Shown: one piece after another, positions 6,180 to 9,826 of the stretch
Position numbering within the stretch: the stretch's first letter is position 1
Layout: each line of letters starts with the position of its first letter
Assembly: GCA_009786175.1 (NCBI GenBank)
Contig: WQTQ01000136.1
Coordinates: 1-9,826, forward strand
Origin: Bacillota bacterium
Lineage (GTDB): Bacteria > Bacillota_A > Clostridia > Lachnospirales > WQUN01
Length of the DNA: 9,826 nucleotides
Reading direction: 5' to 3'
Program-made: the position numbers and the translations under genes
Notes under the pieces: generated by a model
What the model was told of the DNA's origin: nothing
The model's input: only the letters and a program-made list of their open reading frames with translations
The model's database searches: none

Positions 6180-7205
6180 TTACTTTACAGGCTTGGCAGA
6201 CATTTCAATTTCCATGCCGCCAATGTTTTCACGCATTTTTGTATCGGCCTGCTTGTTTTGCATATTAATATAATCCATAAAGCCCATATGGCCTTTGCGC
6301 AATGCTTCTGCCAATGCCAAAGGTACTTCCGCCTCGGCAGCAACTACTTTAGCGCGCATCTCCTGTACTTTGGCGCGCATTTCCTGCTCTTCGGCTACGG
6401 CCAGGCTGCGACGCTCTTCTGCTTTAGCTTCCGCAACTTTTTTGTCCGCTTCTGCCTGAGCAATTTGAAGGTCCGCACCAATGTTACGGCCTACGTCTAT
6501 GTCGGCGATGTCGATAGAAAGAATTTCGTAAGCTGTACCCGCATCCAGGCCTTTGGCCAAAACTGTTTTAGATATATTGTCCGGGTTTTCTTGTACTTCC
6601 CTGTGGGAAGCGGCAGAACCTACGGTGGTTACAATACCTTCGCCTACGCGGGCAAGAATTGTCGCTTCACCGGCACCACCGATAAGGCGGTCGATATTTG
6701 TACGAACGGTAACACGGGCAACCGCTTTTACTTCAACACCGTTCATTGCCACGCCGGAAACTATTGGGGTCTCGATAACTTTTGGGTTTACGCTCATGCG
6801 CACGGCTTCAAGCACGTCACGTCCTGCAAGGTCAATTGCGGCAGCACGCTCGAAAGGAAGATCCAGCTTTGCGCGATGGGCAGCAATTAGCGCGTTAACT
6901 GTCGCATCTACCCGGCCCCCGGCCAGGAAGTGAGCTTCTAATTGGCCTATTGGTATAGGCATACCCGCTTTTGTAAGTTTTATAAGCGGAAGTACAATTT
7001 TATACGGCGCAACACGGCGCAGGCGCATACCCACCAACGAGAAAATGCCAACTTTCGCGCCGCTGGATAGGGCGGAAATCCATAGCCCAATGGGCACAAA
7101 ACGTAAAAATATAATTATGAATATCAGAATTGCAACGGCGATTGCAACAGCTGCGCCGTTAAAGGGAAAACTAATTGTTTGATTTGCAGCAGCTAAAAAC
7201 ATCAT
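6180..7205 (-). CDS. floA: Flotillin-like protein FloA (YqfA family, SPFH domain)
   Basis: FloA is a bacterial flotillin that scaffolds functional membrane microdomains ('lipid rafts') on the inner face of the membrane, influencing fluidity, secretion and signalling. At 341 residues it is slightly longer than the ~330 of B. subtilis YqfA. A single hydrophobic segment at about 18-36 anchors the N-terminus, followed by [15 protein letters not shown] (35-49) and GMRLRRV (59-65). The SPFH region has long FloA-specific stretches such as [20 protein letters not shown] (116-135), [10 protein letters not shown] (138-147) and [11 protein letters not shown] (188-198). Residues ~245-300 form an Ala/Glu-rich coiled coil with a doubled EMRAKV, probably for oligomerisation. 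The gene follows nfeD with 12 bases between them; its AGGAGG (7214-7219) includes part of the nfeD TAG stop, so the pair is translationally tight. ATG 7205 is followed directly by a second ATG at 7202; either could be used. Confidence 0.96.
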   Translation of the reverse strand: MMFLAAANQTISFPFNGAAVAIAVAILIFIIIFLRFVPIGLWISALSSGAKVGIFSLVGMRLRRVAPYKIVLPLIKLTKAGMPIPIGQLEAHFLAGGRVDATVNALIAAHRAKLDLPFERAAAIDLAGRDVLEAVRMSVNPKVIETPIVSGVAMNGVEVKAVARVTVRTNIDRLIGGAGEATILARVGEGIVTTVGSAASHREVQENPDNISKTVLAKGLDAGTAYEILSIDIADIDVGRNIGADLQIAQAEADKKVAEAKAEERRSLAVAEEQEMRAKVQEMRAKVVAAEAEVPLALAEALRKGHMGFMDYINMQNKQADTKMRENIGGMEIEMSAKPVK

Positions 7206-7213
7206 AGTAGTAG

Positions 7214-7219
7214 CCTCCT
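7214..7219 (-). promoter_or_regulatory. Ribosome-binding site of floA fused to the nfeD stop
   Basis: TAGGAGG on the minus strand: the stop TAG of nfeD (7220-7218) supplies the first two bases of AGGAGG, which lies 8 bases before ATG 7205. The arrangement is the same as at 445-451. Confidence 0.85.
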
Positions 7220-7694
7220 AATTCCCATTAATAACCTGAACAACAACTTTGTTTGTTTGTGCTTCAACAACTTTTACCATGGTACCACGCTCAACCATTT
7301 GGCCGCCTGTGGTAACCTGTACCCGCGTACCATTAAAGTCTACCTCACCTGCGGGGCGAAGTTTTGTAATGGTTTTGCCTTCCTTGCCAACTAAGCTGGC
7401 ATAATCTACCTGTGGCAAGTCTTCTGCCAATGCTTCCGATAAAACCATTTTGCCATGGAACTGCCGTTTCCGGACATACATCCAGGCAAAGTACCCACCC
7501 AATAGCAGGATGGATACATTTATTCCGACAAACCACCACCCGCCGGGCACAAACATAACGGCCAAAATCGCCGACACTGCAAGAGCTGCAATGCCCACTA
7601 CCGCGCCAATAAAACCGTCATACCCGGGCATAATAAGTTCCAGCACAAGGGCAAGCACGCCAATTACCAGCAATACGATACATAGTTGCAACAT
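7218..7694 (-). CDS. NfeD family membrane protein (FloA partner, YqeZ-like)
   Basis: This 158-residue short-form NfeD protein has four hydrophobic stretches: LCIVLLVIGVLALVLELI, then AVVGIAALAVSAILAVMFV, then WWFVGINVSILLLGGYFAW as one longer or two segments. A soluble OB-fold domain follows at ~100-155: LVGKEGKTITKLRPAGEVDF, GTRVQVTTGG, ERGTMVKVVEAQTNKVVV. The protease domain of long NfeD/YqeZ forms is absent. NfeD genes are characteristically paired with flotillin genes and the proteins co-localise in microdomains; here floA follows at once. I chose ATG 7694 because AGGAGG (7703-7708) lies 8 bases upstream and the first helix starts there. The frame could be extended to GTG 7739, but that would read through the ribosome-binding site and add a hydrophilic segment. 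The gene leads the nfeD-floA-surface-protein run; its leader holds repeats that could be regulatory. Confidence 0.92.
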   Translation of the reverse strand: MLQLCIVLLVIGVLALVLELIMPGYDGFIGAVVGIAALAVSAILAVMFVPGGWWFVGINVSILLLGGYFAWMYVRKRQFHGKMVLSEALAEDLPQVDYASLVGKEGKTITKLRPAGEVDFNGTRVQVTTGGQMVERGTMVKVVEAQTNKVVVQVINGN

Positions 7695-7718
7695 ACACAA
7701 AACCTCCTTTTTATTTCC

Positions 7719-7754
7719 GCATGGAGTAAATCCATGCACGTAATGAATCCATGC
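7719..7754 (-). repeat. GCATGGA repeats able to form alternative hairpins in the nfeD leader
   Basis: On the minus strand GCATGGATT occurs at 7754-7746 and again at 7737-7729, and the complement TCCATGC follows at 7725-7719. The second copy forms a perfect 7-bp hairpin with TCCATGC around a 5-base loop; the first copy could compete. The structure ends 10 bases before the nfeD AGGAGG. It may be an operator or an mRNA 5' structure; no family is recognised. Confidence 0.55.
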
Positions 7755-7801
7755 TGCGCTTCCTTAGGTTCACATTACTACATACGCAAAAATAATCGAA
7801 T

Positions 7802-7831
7802 AGTATGATAATACTTTACGATTGTTCGTAA
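7802..7831. promoter_or_regulatory. Two abutting palindromes upstream of nfeD, with a weak promoter-like sequence
   Basis: AGTATgataATACT (7802-7815) is followed directly by TTACGAttgtTCGTAA (7816-7831), both with 4-base centres. On the minus strand TATTAT (7813-7808) could be a -10, with a poor -35 (ATTACT, 7836-7831) at 17 bases. This would place both palindromes over a promoter for nfeD. There is no T-run after them, so they are not a terminator for yajC. The 155-base yajC-nfeD gap holds otherwise only the GCATGGA repeats. Confidence 0.3.
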
Positions 7832-7849
7832 GTAATATTTTCCAGCTTC

Positions 7850-8317
7850 TTACTCTGCGGTTTCCTTAGGCGGCGGGGTAAGAACCGGCTCGCGCACGCC
7901 CAAAACGTCTGACTTAAGAATGGGTACTTTAACCGTGCGGCCGCTGATACCCATTTCTATAACAAAGCAGTCTGTGCCCACATCTGCTACTTTGCCAAAC
8001 ATCCCGCCATTTGTTACTACATTGTCGCCGGCCTTTATGTTTGCTTGTAATTCCTTTAATTTTTTCTCACGCTTTTTTTGCGGGCGCATCATAAGAAACC
8101 ATATGCCGCCAATCAGGACAACATACAAAAGTATCATTGGCAGGCCAAGGCCAAAACCTCCCGTGGCTTCCGCCGTTTGGGCCGCCTGCCCCGCATACTG
8201 TGTTACTTGGGCAGCCGCGCCGCCGTCTGCCGGTGGCTGGGCACCCCCCGGCACTACAAGACCATCTGCCGCCAAAAACAACATCCGTTGTATTCCGTTT
8301 GTTAGTGAATCAATCAT
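7850..8317 (-). CDS. yajC: Preprotein translocase subunit YajC, with a long Ala/Gly/Gln-rich N-terminus
   Basis: YajC is a small one-helix membrane protein that associates with SecDF in the Sec holotranslocon. The diagnostic part is residues 56-145: a membrane helix (LGLPMILLYVVLIGGIWFLM), the MRPQKKREKKLKELQANI signature, then KAGDNVVTNGGMFGKVADVG and VKVPILKSDV. At 155 residues it is longer than the usual ~90-115, owing to about 55 residues before the helix, rich in Ala, Gly, Gln and Pro (18-54). ATG 8317 has only a modest AGAGG further upstream; the next in-frame ATG (codon 12) has no better site. A good promoter lies upstream. In many Clostridia yajC sits with tgt or secDF; here it is alone between a divergent thioesterase gene and nfeD. 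With no terminator after it, read-through into nfeD is possible. Confidence 0.93.
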   Translation of the reverse strand: MIDSLTNGIQRMLFLAADGLVVPGGAQPPADGGAAAQVTQYAGQAAQTAEATGGFGLGLPMILLYVVLIGGIWFLMMRPQKKREKKLKELQANIKAGDNVVTNGGMFGKVADVGTDCFVIEMGISGRTVKVPILKSDVLGVREPVLTPPPKETAE

Positions 8318-8370
8318 GTTTTTTCTTCTGTCCTCTCATTATCCTATGAAATTTATCATTCCACCACTTT

Positions 8371-8399
8371 ATTATAGTTGCTAAAACCCCGTGACGCAA
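8371..8399 (-). promoter_or_regulatory. Sigma-A-type promoter of yajC
   Basis: On the minus strand TTGCGT (8399-8394) and a perfect TATAAT (8376-8371) are separated by 17 bases, giving a start near 8364 and a leader of about 47 bases before ATG 8317. The -35 matches the consensus at three of six positions. Confidence 0.65.
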
Positions 8400-8419
8400 C
8401 TTAAAAATTGACTTATAAT
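8391..8419 (+). promoter_or_regulatory. Probable promoter of the thioesterase gene, overlapping the yajC promoter
   Basis: GTGACG (8391-8396) and TATAAT (8414-8419) are 17 bases apart on the plus strand, 4/6 and 6/6 matches. The -35 overlaps the yajC -35 (8394-8399) on the other strand by three bases. An alternative is TTAAAA (8401-8406) with TATGAT (8423-8428) at 16 bases. The ribosome-binding site GGAAGGA (8439-8445) follows. Confidence 0.55.
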
Positions 8420-8454
8420 ACTTATGATAAAATTTTACGGAAGGATGAACAAAT

Positions 8455-9177
8455 ATGTACGAATGCAAAACACGCATCACTTACTACGATCTGGACTTTA
8501 GGGGTAAAGTAAAACTATCCGCAATTTTGCGGATGATACACATAGCCGCCGATGTTAACGCAAACCAACTTGGCATAGGTTTCGCAACCCTTCACCCGTT
8601 AAATATTAGCTTTGTATTGCAGCGTTTTGGGCTTAAAATAACCAGAATGCCCCATTACGACGAAACCGTAACCATTCGCACATGGCCGGCGGAAATGGCC
8701 CGTGGTGCATTCTTCCGCAACGGAGACATGCACGATGAAACAGGCATAAAAATAATGGAATGGTCAAGCCTATGGATTGTATTCGATATTGCCGCCCGGA
8801 GAATATTAAAGCCGTCTGCTTTGCCAATTGAAATCCCACAGCTGACAGACATAGGCGTAAACATAAAACCGGAAAAAGTGGCAATGCCAATGGGCTTTGG
8901 CACGGCATTTTCCGAACACATCCACACTGTGCGATACGCAGATGTAGACACAAATATGCACATGAACAACAGCATTTACGGTGATTTAATCGGCAATGCC
9001 GTTTTCCCCACAGACACCGCCGCCCCGGACTGGAAAGAAGTGCAAATTAACTACATGGGCGAAACCCGCCTTGGAGAGGACATAAAAATCACCGCCCGTA
9101 AGGACGGCGATGTATACCTGGTTAACGGCCGGGCACCGGGAAGGGTGTCTTTTGTGGCAATGGTTGTCACAGAGTAA
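8455..9177 (+). CDS. Acyl-ACP thioesterase, bacterial FatA/FatB-like family
   Basis: This enzyme hydrolyses acyl-acyl carrier protein to free fatty acid and ACP in the cytoplasm, ending or tapping fatty-acid synthesis. At 240 residues the protein has the double-hotdog layout of the family. The first hotdog opens with TYYDLDFRGKVKLSAILRMIHIAADVNANQLGIG (9-42) and continues through TIRTWPAEMARGAFFRNGDMHDETG. The second holds the active-site motif D165-x-N167-x-H169 in YADVDTNMHMNNSIYGD, followed by INYMGETRLGED (198-209) with the conserved Glu203. In plant FatB the equivalent Asp-Asn-His triad with a downstream Glu is the catalytic set. Chain-length preference cannot be read from sequence. ATG 8455 has GGAAGGA 9 bases before it. 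The gene has its own promoter, divergent from yajC, and its last 11 bases overlap the end of the convergent downstream gene; no terminator is visible. Confidence 0.92.
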   Translation: MYECKTRITYYDLDFRGKVKLSAILRMIHIAADVNANQLGIGFATLHPLNISFVLQRFGLKITRMPHYDETVTIRTWPAEMARGAFFRNGDMHDETGIKIMEWSSLWIVFDIAARRILKPSALPIEIPQLTDIGVNIKPEKVAMPMGFGTAFSEHIHTVRYADVDTNMHMNNSIYGDLIGNAVFPTDTAAPDWKEVQINYMGETRLGEDIKITARKDGDVYLVNGRAPGRVSFVAMVVTE

Positions 9178-9826
9178 TTTCAACCCCCTGATATCGTCTT
9201 ATTGGGTTCTCTTCACCACAAAGGTAATGGATTGCCCGTAAAATATCGGTTTTTCGCAAAATTGCTTCCTCTGCGGGCAAATCAACCATTACGTCTTCCA
9301 CCTCCGGTGTGTAGCGGAATTTACCCACTACCGCGCCGCAAAACTCCCCGTCTACCATAAGATAATACAAAGTATCCGGGTAGGAATGGGTATACCGCTG
9401 TTTAAGCCAATGCTCGTTGGATTTTACAAGAAAATCGCTGCGGTGCATGGCGTAAATAAATGAGCATGGCTGTGGGGTGTAAGTTTCCGGCAGCGTGTAA
9501 TCTTCCTCCAAAATATAACCGTTATCGGTTTCCATAAAAATGCCGTCTGCCACCAATTCCAATGCGGCATTTTTTATGTCCTTTTCCGGCAGTTTGTAAA
9601 AAGATTTTGCCATACTAACGTTAAAAACCACGTGACGGTACGCAAACCGCCGCAACAAAATTTTCAACGCCTCGTGCCGCGTATATTTAGTAATATTAAC
9701 ATCCGGAAACATATCGGAAAATTTGTGCCAGCCCCTATCCCATTCGCCGTCAAACTGGTCTTCGTAAATAAGAAAGGCCTCTTGCAAACGGTGAAGGACG
9801 GGCGTTATTTCTTTAACAAGCATACC
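9167..9826 (-). CDS. Winged-helix protein, AlkZ/YcaQ-like (HTH_42 type), C-terminal part
   Basis: The frame is open to the window edge (a Gly codon precedes the first Met at 9823), so the N-terminal part lies outside; 219 codons are visible. I see no signal peptide or membrane segment. Residues ~48-105 look like a winged helix: HEALKILLRRFAYRHVVFNVSMAKSFYKLPEKDIKNAALELVADGIFMETDNGYIL. A conserved-looking region follows, HRSDFLVKSNEHWLKQRY, then YYLMVDGEFCGAVVGKFRYTPEVEDVMVDLP, resembling the end of HTH_42/AlkZ (YcaQ) proteins, where a 'DPLV' segment precedes strands ending in a 'VDG.xxG' turn. E. coli YcaQ is a DNA glycosylase that unhooks crosslinks; whether this protein has that activity cannot be judged without its N-terminal part, which would carry the catalytic motif. 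It may instead be a regulator. It is the only gene here ending in TGA, inside the convergent thioesterase end. Confidence 0.5.
   Translation of the reverse strand, partial: GMLVKEITPVLHRLQEAFLIYEDQFDGEWDRGWHKFSDMFPDVNITKYTRHEALKILLRRFAYRHVVFNVSMAKSFYKLPEKDIKNAALELVADGIFMETDNGYILEEDYTLPETYTPQPCSFIYAMHRSDFLVKSNEHWLKQRYTHSYPDTLYYLMVDGEFCGAVVGKFRYTPEVEDVMVDLPAEEAILRKTDILRAIHYLCGEENPIRRYQGVEITL

Noticed and set aside
6165..6890. 241-codon open frame on the plus strand, antisense to floA
   Set aside because: It has Cys/Phe/His-rich nonsense composition with no ribosome-binding site, and floA on the other strand is a certain gene.
7218..7739. Longer NfeD from GTG 7739
   Set aside because: It would translate through the leader hairpin and the AGGAGG, and add a polar stretch before the first membrane helix. 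ATG 7694 fits both the SD and the family.
8408..8433. TTGACT (8408-8413) as the -35 of the thioesterase gene
   Set aside because: It matches the consensus well but has no -10 at 16-18 bases: TATGAT is 9 and TAAAAT 14 bases away.
1..9826. Search for tRNA or rRNA genes, CRISPR arrays, insertion-sequence ends, attachment sites, defence or biosynthetic clusters
   Set aside because: None seen. The genes are housekeeping or transport types, and the gaps are short and accounted for by promoters, terminators and the repeats listed.

Overview
The window looks like a chromosomal piece of a Clostridia-type Firmicute (Bacillota). The reasons are strong AGGAGG ribosome-binding sites, a flotillin-like FloA/NfeD pair, an alanine dehydrogenase close to the Bacillus/Mycobacterium form, a bacterial FatA/FatB-type acyl-ACP thioesterase, YajC, and a secreted protein with a 'copper amine oxidase N-terminal' domain. 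Of eleven visible gene ends, seven are TAA, three TAG and one TGA. I see no mobile element, CRISPR array, tRNA or rRNA.

Layout. (1) 1-2397, plus strand: the 3' end of a peptide/nickel-type ABC permease, then its lipoprotein substrate-binding protein, closed by a strong bidirectional terminator at 2405-2452. (2) 5202-2458, minus strand: alanine dehydrogenase, a MATE exporter and a small YgiT-type zinc-finger protein missing its first CxxC, ending at the same terminator. (3) 8317-5351, minus strand: yajC, then nfeD, floA and a secreted proline-rich protein, ending in a terminator at 5309-5339. (4) 8455-9177, plus strand: an acyl-ACP thioesterase, divergent from yajC with back-to-back promoters. 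(5) 9826-9167, minus strand: the C-terminal part of a winged-helix, AlkZ/YcaQ-like protein whose end overlaps the thioesterase end by 11 bases.

How the genes fit together. Unit 1 imports oligopeptides or a related solute. In unit 2, Ald interconverts alanine and pyruvate with NAD, and MATE exports small molecules; no shared pathway is evident. Unit 3 is membrane-related: YajC belongs to the Sec holotranslocon, and NfeD and FloA form functional membrane microdomains. The third gene of the nfeD operon would add a surface protein.

The most unusual point is that this surface-protein gene is split by one in-frame TGA (6047-6049), four codons after the likely signal-peptidase site. The frame is open on both sides, the codon is in a leaky UGA-C context, and a small hairpin follows. 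A nonsense mutation or sequencing error is the plainest reading; readthrough is the interesting one. Other points are strong lysine depletion in the exported proteins, a six-codon mini-ORF that may couple ald to the MATE gene, stop codons fused to Shine-Dalgarno sequences, and a repeat-rich leader before nfeD.
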